Assembly: GCA_028711945.1 (NCBI GenBank) | Contig: JAQTRG010000017.1 | Coordinates: 1-9,270, forward strand | Direction of reading: 5' to 3' | DNA: 9,270 bases | From: Minisyncoccota bacterium | GTDB taxonomy: Bacteria; Patescibacteriota; Minisyncoccia; Minisyncoccales; Minisyncoccaceae | Shown: in pieces, positions 1 through 4,973 of the stretch | Numbering within the stretch: the stretch's first letter is position 1 | How the letters are laid out: each line of letters begins with the position of its first letter | The notes under the pieces: generated by a model | The model's input: only the letters and a program-made list of their open reading frames with translations | The model's database searches: none | What the model was told of the DNA's origin: nothing | Program-made: the position numbers and the translations under genes

Positions 1-500
1 GTGTCGACGGAATAATTCTTGACTTAAGAAATAACCCAGGAGGATTAGTTAATCATGCTAATAGCATTGCTGGATGGTTTGTAGAAAAAGACCTTTTAAT
101 CTTAAGTGAAAAAGATAAAGATGGAAACAAAACTGAATTCAAATCAAGCGGTCCAGGAAACTTTGCCTCATATCCTTTAGTAATACTAGTCAACCAAGGG
201 AGTGCCTCTGCATCAGAAATTCTTGCTGGAGCGATAAAGGATAATAGAAATGTACAAATAATAGGAGAAACATCCTTTGGAAAGGGAACTGTTCAAAAAA
301 TTATTGATTTTAACGATGGGTCAAGCTTAAAAGTAACTATTGCAAAATGGTTCACTCCTAATGGAACAGCCATCCAGGACACAGGAATAAAACCTGACAT
401 TGAAGTTAAAATGACTGGAGATGATTATGAAAAAAATCTTGATCCTCAATTAGATAGAGCCATGCAAGAAGTAGAAAAAGCAATCAAAGAACAAAAATGA
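1..500 (+). CDS. S41-family C-terminal processing protease, 3' part only
   Basis: This is the C-terminal 165 residues of a carboxyl-terminal processing (tail-specific) serine protease; the reading frame begins at base 3 and the 5' end lies outside the window. Residue numbers here are local to the fragment. It shows the S41 core: LRNNPGGL (8-15), then GSASASEI (66-73) containing the nucleophile, predicted Ser69, and FGKGTVQ (92-98) with the general-base Lys94 and supporting Gln98. The Ser-Lys spacing of 25 and Lys-Gln spacing of 4 match the catalytic triad of CtpB/Prc-type enzymes, so the visible half looks active. The family normally has an N-terminal signal or membrane anchor and a PDZ domain, which would be upstream. 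It acts outside the membrane on protein C-termini. The end is a charged tail (EKAIKEQK). Its TGA stop overlaps the rplI ATG, so the two are probably co-transcribed and translationally coupled. The family call is firm; the substrate is unknown. Confidence 0.93.
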   Translation, partial: VDGIILDLRNNPGGLVNHANSIAGWFVEKDLLILSEKDKDGNKTEFKSSGPGNFASYPLVILVNQGSASASEILAGAIKDNRNVQIIGETSFGKGTVQKIIDFNDGSSLKVTIAKWFTPNGTAIQDTGIKPDIEVKMTGDDYEKNLDPQLDRAMQEVEKAIKEQK

Positions 501-949
501 AAGTAATATTATTACAAAACGTAGAAAAAATAGGCAAAAAGAACGACGTTAAAGAAGTTTCTTCTGGATTTGCTAGAAATTTTCTATTATCAAAAGGCTT
601 GGCAGTGTTAGCTACTTCTGAGAATCTACAAAAACTTGAATTCAAAGAAAAAGCTGAAGAAGCAAGAGCTGAAGAAGAATTAAAAGAAGCAGAAAAAGCT
701 GTTGCTAAATTAGATGGCCAAGAAATTGAAATTGATGTTAAAGTTGGGAAAGAGGGACAATTATTTCAATCAATAACCAAACAAAAAATTTCTGAAAGAT
801 TAACAGAAATGGGATTCAAGGTTGAAAAAGAACAAATTGATTTAGAGCATCCCATCAAAGAATCGGGTGAATTTCCGATTAAGATAAGACTCAATCATAA
901 TTTAGAAGCAGAAATAAAAATAATAATTACTGGAAAAGAAGAGGAGTAG
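497..949 (+). CDS. rplI: 50S ribosomal protein bL9
   Basis: Bacterial large-subunit protein bL9, 150 residues, close to the usual 148 or so. The N-terminal rRNA-binding domain starts with the classic MKVILLQ and carries the complete bL9 signature over residues 13-41: G-x2-N, then V, GF, NFL and G-x-A at the expected spacings. A long charged connecting helix rich in Glu, Ala and Lys (about 46-75) follows, then the C-terminal domain from about residue 76. bL9 sits near the L1 stalk and limits frameshifting and ribosome collision. The start overlaps the stop of the upstream protease gene as ATGA, and no Shine-Dalgarno site precedes it, which fits translational coupling. Being bacteria-specific, it rules out an archaeal source. 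bL9 is reported missing from some Patescibacteria lineages, so its presence helps narrow the placement. Confidence 0.97.
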   Translation: MKVILLQNVEKIGKKNDVKEVSSGFARNFLLSKGLAVLATSENLQKLEFKEKAEEARAEEELKEAEKAVAKLDGQEIEIDVKVGKEGQLFQSITKQKISERLTEMGFKVEKEQIDLEHPIKESGEFPIKIRLNHNLEAEIKIIITGKEEE

Positions 950-969
950 ATTTCTCTTCTTCTTTTTTT
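936..969 (+). terminator. Intrinsic terminator or attenuator between rplI and pyrG
   Basis: AAGAAGAG (936-943) can pair perfectly with CTCTTCTT (954-961) around a 10-nt loop, followed by a run of seven T (963-969). The left arm lies in the last codons of rplI and the loop holds its TAG stop. The stem is 8 bp but only moderately GC-rich. The T run ends 11 nt before the pyrG ATG, so no separate pyrG promoter fits downstream of it. Either pyrG is transcribed by read-through or from a promoter inside rplI. Confidence 0.6.
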
Positions 970-980
970 AATAAAAAGTC

Positions 981-2600
981 ATGGCATATTATATCTTTGT
1001 CGGTGGAGGCGTTATGAGCAGTGTTGGTAAAGGAGCTGCCACAGCTTCTATCGGAAAAATATTACAAGGAAGGGGATTCAAGGTTTCGGCCATGAAAATT
1101 GACCCGTATATTAATGTTGATGCTGGAACAATGAATCCAATTGAACATGGAGAAGTTTTTGTAACCAACGATGGGACCGAATGCGATCAAGATGTGGGCA
1201 ATTATGAAAGATTTTTGAATATCAATTTGAACACTGAAAACTACATGACAACGGGCAGGGTATACCAAACTGTTATCCAAAAAGAAAGAAATCTAGAATT
1301 CCAAGGAAAATGCGTAGAAGTAGTTCCAGATATTCCTAATGAAGTAATCTCAAGAATTGAAAAAGCAGGAAAAAAAGACAAGGCTGATTTTGTGATGATT
1401 GAAATCGGAGGAACAGTAGGAGAGTATCAAAACCTATTATTTCTAGAAGCAGCGAGAATGATGAAATTAAAATATCCAAAAAAAGTCCTTTTTGTATTGG
1501 TAACATATCTTCCTACTTTAAAAATAATAGGGGAAATGAAGACTAAGCCCACCCAAACCTCTGCTAGACTTTTAAATGAAGCAGGAATACAACCAGACTT
1601 TATTTTAGGAAGAGCTTCTTCGCCATTAGACGAACCGAGAAAAAGAAAAATATCTATTTTCTGTAATCTTGATCCTAAAGATGTAATTTCTGCTCCTGAT
1701 GTTGATTCAATCTATCAAATACCTATTAACTTTGAAAAAGACGGATTGGGTAATAGAATTATGAAAAAACTAGGATTGAAATCTAGAAAACAAGACATGA
1801 AAGAATGGGACAAACTAGTTAATACAATTCAAAAGAAAAAAGAAGTTATAAAGATTGGAATTGTTGGTAAATATTTTGAAACGGGCGGATTCTCTTTAAT
1901 GGATTCATATATTTCTGTTATCGAGTCAGTTAAACATGCTGCTTGGGCTAATAATAAAGAAGCAAAAATACAATGGCTATCAGCTCAGAAGTTTGAAACG
2001 GGAGACAAAAAAGAATTAGCAAAACTAAAAGAATACGCTGGCATTATCGTCCCAGGCGGATTTGGAATAAGAGGAACAGAGGGAAAGATAAAAGTAATTG
2101 AATATTTAAGAAAAAACAAAATCCCTTTCTTAGGACTATGCTTGGGAATGCAATTAGCTGTTATTGAATTTGCTAGAAATGTTTGTGGAATTAAAGACGC
2201 AACTTCTAGAGAATTTGATGCTAAAGCCAATAACCCTGTAATTGATTTAATGGAAGAACAGAAAGAATTAATGAAGAATCACAAATACGGAGGAACGATG
2301 AGATTAGGCTCTTGGGATTGTGAAATCAAATCGGGGACAATTAGTGCTAAAGCATACAAAGAGAAAATAATATCTGAAAGACACAGACACAGATATGAGC
2401 TTAATAATGATTACAGAGAACAACTAATTAAAAAAGGCCTTATCGTTTCAGGTGTAAACACTAAAAAAGATTTAGTAGAAATTATTGAACTCAAAGATCA
2501 TCCTTTCTTTGTTGCTGTTCAATTTCATCCTGAATTTAAATCAAGACCATTGAGCCCTCATCCATTATTTAAAGAATTTGTTAAAGTAGCAAGCAAATAA
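981..2600 (+). CDS. pyrG: CTP synthase (glutamine-hydrolysing)
   Basis: Converts UTP to CTP using ATP and glutamine-derived ammonia, the last step of pyrimidine nucleotide synthesis; cytosolic. 539 residues, full length. The synthetase domain (1-about 265) has the P-loop GGVMSSVGKG (9-18, Lys17), the DPYINVD segment, Mg ligands Asp71 and Glu141, the UTP-site KTKPTQ (187-192) and Lys223. The glutamine amidotransferase domain (about 290-539) has the oxyanion loop PGGFGIRG (358-365), nucleophile Cys387 in GLCLGMQ, and His516/Glu518 in QFHPEF. All catalytic residues are present. Odd points: the usual GDIES stretch after EIGGTVG, which in E. coli (147-149) contacts UTP/CTP, reads EYQ here (148-150); GHYERF is GNYERF; and a few extra residues (TGGFSLM region, 301-307) follow GKYFE. 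No Shine-Dalgarno site precedes the ATG. The gene lies downstream of rplI and converges on rpmA. Confidence 0.97.
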   Translation: MAYYIFVGGGVMSSVGKGAATASIGKILQGRGFKVSAMKIDPYINVDAGTMNPIEHGEVFVTNDGTECDQDVGNYERFLNINLNTENYMTTGRVYQTVIQKERNLEFQGKCVEVVPDIPNEVISRIEKAGKKDKADFVMIEIGGTVGEYQNLLFLEAARMMKLKYPKKVLFVLVTYLPTLKIIGEMKTKPTQTSARLLNEAGIQPDFILGRASSPLDEPRKRKISIFCNLDPKDVISAPDVDSIYQIPINFEKDGLGNRIMKKLGLKSRKQDMKEWDKLVNTIQKKKEVIKIGIVGKYFETGGFSLMDSYISVIESVKHAAWANNKEAKIQWLSAQKFETGDKKELAKLKEYAGIIVPGGFGIRGTEGKIKVIEYLRKNKIPFLGLCLGMQLAVIEFARNVCGIKDATSREFDAKANNPVIDLMEEQKELMKNHKYGGTMRLGSWDCEIKSGTISAKAYKEKIISERHRHRYELNNDYREQLIKKGLIVSGVNTKKDLVEIIELKDHPFFVAVQFHPEFKSRPLSPHPLFKEFVKVASK

Positions 2601-2637
2601 ATAAAAAACCAGAGACATAAATCTCTGGTTTCTCTTT
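2601..2637. terminator. Bidirectional intrinsic terminator, pyrG / rpmA
   Basis: AAACCAGAGA (2606-2615) pairs perfectly with TCTCTGGTTT (2622-2631), a 10-bp stem with a 6-nt loop. An A run on the left (2603-2608) provides the U tract for minus-strand transcripts, and TTTCTCTTTT on the right serves plus-strand transcripts. It sits between two converging genes, 5 nt after the pyrG stop and 14 nt past the rpmA stop, so it can end both transcripts. This is the clearest terminator in the window. Confidence 0.9.
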
Positions 2638-2645
2638 TATTGAAA

Positions 2646-2918
2646 TTATTCTACACTCACTACTTTCGCTATTCTTTGAGATCCATCAAAACATTTCTTT
2701 CTTGTGGTAGAGAATGATACTTTTCCTGCCTTTACAGCATAAAGAGTATTGTCTTTTCCCATCCTTACATTCTTTCCAGCAATTACCTTAGAACCTCTTT
2801 GACGAATGATAATAGAGCCAATTTTTGTAGATTGGCCTTCGAATAATTTAACTCCTAGATATTTTGGATTTGAATCTCTGCCGAGACGACTTGTACCGGC
2901 TGCTTTGGTTGTTGCCAT
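2646..2918 (-). CDS. rpmA: 50S ribosomal protein bL27
   Basis: Bacteria-specific large-subunit protein whose N-terminal tail reaches the peptidyl transferase centre. 90 residues, slightly longer than the E. coli protein (85). Recognised by GRDS (13-16), YLGVKLF (20-26) and IIIRQRGSK (36-44), followed by the family GKDNTLYA segment (54-61). The N-terminus is [11 protein letters not shown] where most bacteria have MAHKKAGGSTR, so the usual His3 and Lys4 are both Thr. The C-terminal part after about residue 68 is Lys/Arg-rich and unlike E. coli, matching what I recall of parcubacterial bL27. rpmA usually follows rplU (bL21) in an operon; here it stands alone, converging on pyrG and divergent from the next plus-strand unit. 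No Shine-Dalgarno site is visible upstream on the minus strand. Confidence 0.96.
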   Translation of the reverse strand: MATTKAAGTSRLGRDSNPKYLGVKLFEGQSTKIGSIIIRQRGSKVIAGKNVRMGKDNTLYAVKAGKVSFSTTRKKCFDGSQRIAKVVSVE

Positions 2919-2919
2919 T

Positions 2920-2948
2920 TTGACTCTTAGCTGATTTTAATCTAATAT
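2920..2948 (+). promoter_or_regulatory. Possible promoter for the small membrane protein-uppS unit
   Basis: TTGACT (2920-2925) is followed after 17 bp by TAATAT (2943-2948). The -35 box is good (5 of 6) but the -10 box is weak. A start near 2955 would give a leader of about 30 nt before the ATG at 2984. It overlaps the divergent rpmA leader, so firing in the two directions could interfere. Pattern match only. Confidence 0.35.
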
Positions 2949-2964
2949 ATATGTATAAATCAGC
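2930..2964. repeat. 8-bp perfect inverted repeat between rpmA and the divergent unit
   Basis: GCTGATTT (2930-2937) and AAATCAGC (2957-2964) form a perfect dyad with a 19-nt AT-rich spacer, overlapping both candidate divergent promoters. On DNA it could be a regulator-binding site. On the minus strand, only its promoter-distal arm would certainly lie in the rpmA leader if transcription starts near 2945. Function unknown; only the symmetry is seen. Confidence 0.4.
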
Positions 2965-2979
2965 AGTTATTATTAACAA
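2952..2979 (-). promoter_or_regulatory. Possible rpmA promoter
   Basis: Read on the minus strand, TTGTTA (2979-2974) is followed after 16 bp by TATACA (2957-2952). A start near 2945 would give a leader of about 27 nt before the rpmA ATG at 2918. Both boxes are imperfect and the region is very AT-rich, so chance matches are likely. Confidence 0.3.
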
Positions 2980-2983
2980 ATAG

Positions 2984-3145
2984 ATGTTAACAAAAATAAC
3001 AAGTTTTGTCAAAAAATTTGAAAAAGAAATCGTTTTAATTATTACCATAATATTAATTTCCACTTTAGCTTTCTTTTTAGGATATATTTATTCACGAATT
3101 CAAGAAAAAGAACCTATAAGGATAGAGCAAGGAAGCTTCATTTAA
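2984..3145 (+). CDS. Small single-pass membrane protein, 53 residues
   Basis: An ATG-to-TAA frame giving MLTKITSFVKKFEKE, then one strongly hydrophobic segment (about residues 16-36: IVLIITIILISTLAFFLGYIY without the flanks), then a polar tail SRIQEKEPIRIEQGSFI. The Lys-rich N-terminus suggests the tail faces outward, with the N-terminus inside by the positive-inside rule. The C-terminal EPIRIEQ resembles tails I recall on short anchored proteins in Patescibacteria, but I cannot name a family. The stop is followed by only 4 nt before the uppS ATG, so the two are very likely co-transcribed. The hydrophobic block with charged flanks and the tight spacing are the reasons to call it real; its brevity is the reason for caution. 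No Shine-Dalgarno site is seen. Confidence 0.7.
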   Translation: MLTKITSFVKKFEKEIVLIITIILISTLAFFLGYIYSRIQEKEPIRIEQGSFI

Positions 3146-3149
3146 ACAA

Positions 3150-3848
3150 ATGTCTAAAATACCAAACCATGTAGCTGTAATCCCTGACGGAAACAGGCGT
3201 TGGGCCAAGAAAAGAGGCCTTCCTTCGATTATCGGACATCAAAAAGGGGTAGATGCCTTAGAGAGCATTCTTGATAAATTCTTAGAGATGAAAATCCCTT
3301 ATTTCACTTTTTGGGGAAGCTCAATGGATAACATTACCAATAGGACAAAAAAGGAAGTTTCGTATCTTTTTGACATATTTGAAAACCAATTCAAAAGAAT
3401 AGCTGACCATAAAAGGATTCACAAAAATAAAGTGAAAATTATCGTCTTGGGAAGATGGGAAGAATTGTTTCCAGAAACAACAAAAAAAGCAATTAAAGAA
3501 GCGATTGAAAAAACAAAGAATTATGACAAACATGTCTTAACCTTTCTTATGGCTTACAATGGAGATGATGAAATGATTGAATGCATAAAAACGATAAAGA
3601 AAAAGGGGATAGCTGTTAATAGCCAAACAATTAAAGATAATCTTTGGACTAAGGATTTGCCTTCTGTTGATTTTGTCATCAGAACTGGGTGCGATAAAGA
3701 TCCTCATAATTCAGCTGGCTTTATGATGTGGGACACAACTTATTCTCAACTATTCTTTACTGACAAACTCTTTCCAGACTTTAAAGAAAAAGAGTTTGAA
3801 AAAACAATCAATGACTATATGGAAAGAGAAAGGAGAATGGGGAAATAG
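3150..3848 (+). CDS. uppS: Divergent cis-prenyltransferase (undecaprenyl diphosphate synthase family)
   Basis: Family role: condenses isopentenyl diphosphate onto farnesyl diphosphate with cis double bonds to make the C55 lipid carrier for wall and glycan precursors. 232 residues, near the family norm. Seen: HVAVIPDGNRRWAKK (7-21) with pyrophosphate-binding Asp13-Gly14-Asn15 and Arg17, GHQKGVDA (29-36), SSMDNITNR (57-65) matching SSENWNRP with one extra residue, VIRTG (176-180), and the terminal FTDKLFPDF and ERERRMG. Odd: the usual R-I-S-N-FLLWQ block is HNSAGFMMWD (186-195), losing the expected IPP-binding Arg, and the AYAEL Glu that helps bind Mg (E. coli Glu213) is Gln200 in TYSQL. The protein may therefore be a subfamily with altered metal or IPP handling, or a different chain length. 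It follows a small membrane-protein gene by 4 nt; no Shine-Dalgarno site is evident. The family is firm, the exact product uncertain. Confidence 0.85.
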   Translation: MSKIPNHVAVIPDGNRRWAKKRGLPSIIGHQKGVDALESILDKFLEMKIPYFTFWGSSMDNITNRTKKEVSYLFDIFENQFKRIADHKRIHKNKVKIIVLGRWEELFPETTKKAIKEAIEKTKNYDKHVLTFLMAYNGDDEMIECIKTIKKKGIAVNSQTIKDNLWTKDLPSVDFVIRTGCDKDPHNSAGFMMWDTTYSQLFFTDKLFPDFKEKEFEKTINDYMERERRMGK

Positions 3849-3858
3849 AATCGATAAG

Positions 3859-3885
3859 AACCGACAATTGCCGGTTTTGACTTTC
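3859..3885 (+). terminator. Weak terminator-like hairpin after uppS
   Basis: AACCG (3859-3863) pairs with CGGTT (3872-3876), with an A-C mismatch and the palindrome CAATTG inside the loop. TTTTGACTTT follows, an interrupted T tract. It sits 10 nt past the uppS stop and directly abuts a promoter-like TTGACT. Short stem, so only suggestive. Confidence 0.35.
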
Positions 3886-3905
3886 CGCTTGATGTGTGTT
3901 ATTTT
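3877..3905 (+). promoter_or_regulatory. Candidate promoter for the zinc-ribbon gene
   Basis: TTGACT (3877-3882), a 17-bp spacer, then TATTTT (3900-3905). Transcription would start near 3911-3913, just where a 5' hairpin begins. That places the in-frame ATG at 3894 upstream of the transcript and supports the start at 3945. Confidence 0.5.
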
Positions 3906-3912
3906 TTACTTG

Positions 3913-3935
3913 TCCGAAAACGTTTATTCGGAGGT
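3913..3935 (+). promoter_or_regulatory. 5'-leader hairpin overlapping a strong ribosome binding site
   Basis: TCCGAA (3913-3918) pairs perfectly with TTCGGA (3927-3932) around an 8-nt loop. The ribosome binding site GGAGGT occupies 3930-3935, nine bases before the ATG at 3945, so its first half is in the right arm of the stem. The site decides the start codon. The hairpin could stabilise the 5' end of the transcript or limit ribosome access; which, if either, cannot be told from sequence. Confidence 0.5.
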
Positions 3936-3944
3936 AATTTTAAA

Positions 3945-4346
3945 ATGAGACCTGATATGATTAGTATACCCGAAGATCCTAAAATTATAAAACAATATGA
4001 ATTATTTCTATCTTATATGGGTCAAATGAATGAAGCTCAAATGAAACTCAACAACATGATTGATGAACTTCAAGCAAAGTGCCCACACAATAACTTAGAA
4101 GAAATAAGATCGTGGGATTCTAACTATACTCCCAGAATTGATGGCAAGAATAAAGGATTAAACGTCCTTTTAAGTCGAAGATGCAAATTTTGTAAATTTT
4201 CCATCAAAAGACCCGAAGGAGAACCTTGGCAGATATGTTATAATTGTGGCAATAAAATGGAAAAACAAGGAATGACTTTGTACGGGGAAAAAATTGTAGA
4301 AATATACAGGTGCACAAAATGCAAACACACTCATGATAAGTTCTAA
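3945..4346 (+). CDS. Zinc-ribbon protein of unknown function
   Basis: 133 residues from the ATG at 3945, chosen because GGAGGT lies 9 nt upstream; a longer frame from 3894 would begin inside the promoter and adds an unconvincing N-terminus. An N-terminal, probably helical part (about 10-45, KIIKQYELFLSYMGQMNEAQ) leads into a Cys-rich half: C46-P-H48, C80-x2-C83, C98-x2-C101 and C123-x2-C126, followed by His128 and His130. This pattern could make two zinc-binding units, one from C46/H48 with C80/C83 and one from C98/C101 with C123/C126. No enzyme motif, signal peptide or membrane segment is seen. I do not recognise the family. It appears to be a single-gene unit with its own promoter, leader hairpin and terminator. 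Nucleic-acid or protein binding is a reasonable guess for zinc ribbons, nothing more. Confidence 0.8.
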   Translation: MRPDMISIPEDPKIIKQYELFLSYMGQMNEAQMKLNNMIDELQAKCPHNNLEEIRSWDSNYTPRIDGKNKGLNVLLSRRCKFCKFSIKRPEGEPWQICYNCGNKMEKQGMTLYGEKIVEIYRCTKCKHTHDKF

Positions 4347-4351
4347 AGGTT

Positions 4352-4382
4352 AGAGTATGCCTAATATAAATACTCTTTTTTT
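4352..4382 (+). terminator. Intrinsic terminator of the zinc-ribbon gene
   Basis: AGAGTA (4352-4357) pairs with TACTCT (4371-4376) across a 13-nt loop, running into a seven-T tract (4376-4382). It begins 5 nt past the stop. An alternative pairing, GTTAGA (4349-4354) with TCTAAC (4386-4391), would exclude it. The stem is short and AT-rich, but the T run is good. Confidence 0.55.
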
Positions 4383-4403
4383 ATTTCTAACTACCACACG
4401 CTC

Positions 4404-4431
4404 TTGATTTTTTGTATATTATAATTATAAT
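4404..4431 (+). promoter_or_regulatory. Promoter for the Cys/His-rich gene
   Basis: TTGATT (4404-4409), a 16-bp spacer, then a perfect TATAAT (4426-4431); a second TATAAT lies at 4420-4425. Transcription would start near 4438, giving a leader of about 30 nt. It is the best promoter-like sequence in the window and lies between a terminator and a strong ribosome binding site. Confidence 0.65.
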
Positions 4432-4438
4432 ATAGCTA

Positions 4439-4451
4439 GTCAACATTTGAC
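4439..4451. promoter_or_regulatory. Small dyad at the predicted transcription start
   Basis: GTCAA (4439-4443), CAT, TTGAC (4447-4451): a perfect 5-bp inverted repeat placed at about +1 of the predicted transcript. It could be an operator half-site pair or a small 5' hairpin, but it is short enough to be chance. Confidence 0.3.
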
Positions 4452-4455
4452 AACT

Positions 4456-4460
4456 GGAGG
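4456..4460 (+). promoter_or_regulatory. Strong ribosome binding site deciding the start at 4468
   Basis: GGAGG lies 7 nt before the ATG at 4468. The in-frame ATG at 4447 is upstream of this site and is therefore rejected as the start. Only this gene and the zinc-ribbon gene before it have such a site. Confidence 0.8.
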
Positions 4461-4467
4461 AATAAAA

Positions 4468-4956
4468 ATGGCGCTTTACCATGTTCACCTTTTAAAAACT
4501 GGAAGACAAAACGAGCATTATTGGAATATTTTTCAAGCGAAAAGCTTTAAAAAAGCCATAGAAAAAGTATTAAACCTTTGTTTTACTAATTATGATGGAG
4601 ACGGCAGCTTTTACCTTGATAAAGATAAACCGATAACAAGGCTCCCTTCTTGCAAGCTACTCTTCGTGGGGAAAAAAGAAGGCAAGGCTTTCTGTGGACC
4701 ACCCAAGCTTTCTATTAGCCTTGATCATATCGAATATGAAGAAGGAACTTATGGAAGGTGTATTCTGGGAACAAAAATATACGACTCAGAAAAAGATTGT
4801 TGCTTTTATAAATTTCCGTTTCATCCACATTCTTGTAATTTTCCAGGAAAAGAATGGAAAGAAAAAGAAATAATTATAAATGACTGCACTTACAAAATTG
4901 TTGATCTCTCAAAAATAAGCCCAAAAGGCTCTTTTTTTATTCTCTCTTGTGGATAA
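4468..4956 (+). CDS. Cys/His-rich hypothetical protein
   Basis: 162 residues from the ATG at 4468, chosen for the GGAGG 7 nt upstream. I do not recognise a family. It is rich in aromatic residues and cysteine: nine Cys (38, 62, 76, 98, 111, 112, 123, 140, 161), plus a His/Cys cluster in FPFHPHSC (116-123). There is no CxxC pair, so it is not a classical zinc ribbon, but a metal site or disulfides are possible. The opening MALYHVHLLKTGRQNEHYW followed by a helix (about 24-37) suggests a compact alpha/beta fold. No signal peptide or membrane segment. It has its own promoter, and a terminator-like hairpin lies inside its last codons, so it is probably expressed alone. Function unknown. Confidence 0.75.
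   Translation: MALYHVHLLKTGRQNEHYWNIFQAKSFKKAIEKVLNLCFTNYDGDGSFYLDKDKPITRLPSCKLLFVGKKEGKAFCGPPKLSISLDHIEYEEGTYGRCILGTKIYDSEKDCCFYKFPFHPHSCNFPGKEWKEKEIIINDCTYKIVDLSKISPKGSFFILSCG
4918..4938 (+). terminator. Terminator-like hairpin inside the end of the Cys/His-rich gene
   Basis: AGCC (4918-4921) pairs with GGCT (4927-4930) around a 5-nt loop, followed by C and seven T (4932-4938). It lies 16-36 nt before the TAA stop and encodes the SPKGSFF stretch. The stem is only 4 bp, though GC-rich, so efficiency is doubtful. If it works, part of the transcripts would lack a stop codon unless translation interferes. Confidence 0.4.
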
Positions 4957-4973
4957 TTTTGTTGCTAATATGG

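Noticed and set aside
1062..1280. Minus-strand frames antisense to pyrG, uppS, the thiolase and fabG
   Set aside because: Each lies wholly inside a confidently assigned gene, shows no family motif and has no expression signals.
2848..3063. 71-residue minus-strand frame across the rpmA start and the small membrane gene
   Set aside because: It overlaps the start of rpmA in another frame and runs antisense to the more protein-like plus-strand frame at 2984; its hydrophobicity reflects AT-rich sequence.
3894..3944. Longer N-terminus for the zinc-ribbon protein starting at ATG 3894
   Set aside because: This ATG lies inside the promoter-like region and before the predicted transcript start; GGAGGT at 3930-3935 is correctly placed for the ATG at 3945.
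4447..4467. Start at ATG 4447 for the Cys/His-rich protein
   Set aside because: It has no ribosome binding site and lies upstream of GGAGG (4456-4460), which is ideally spaced for the ATG at 4468.
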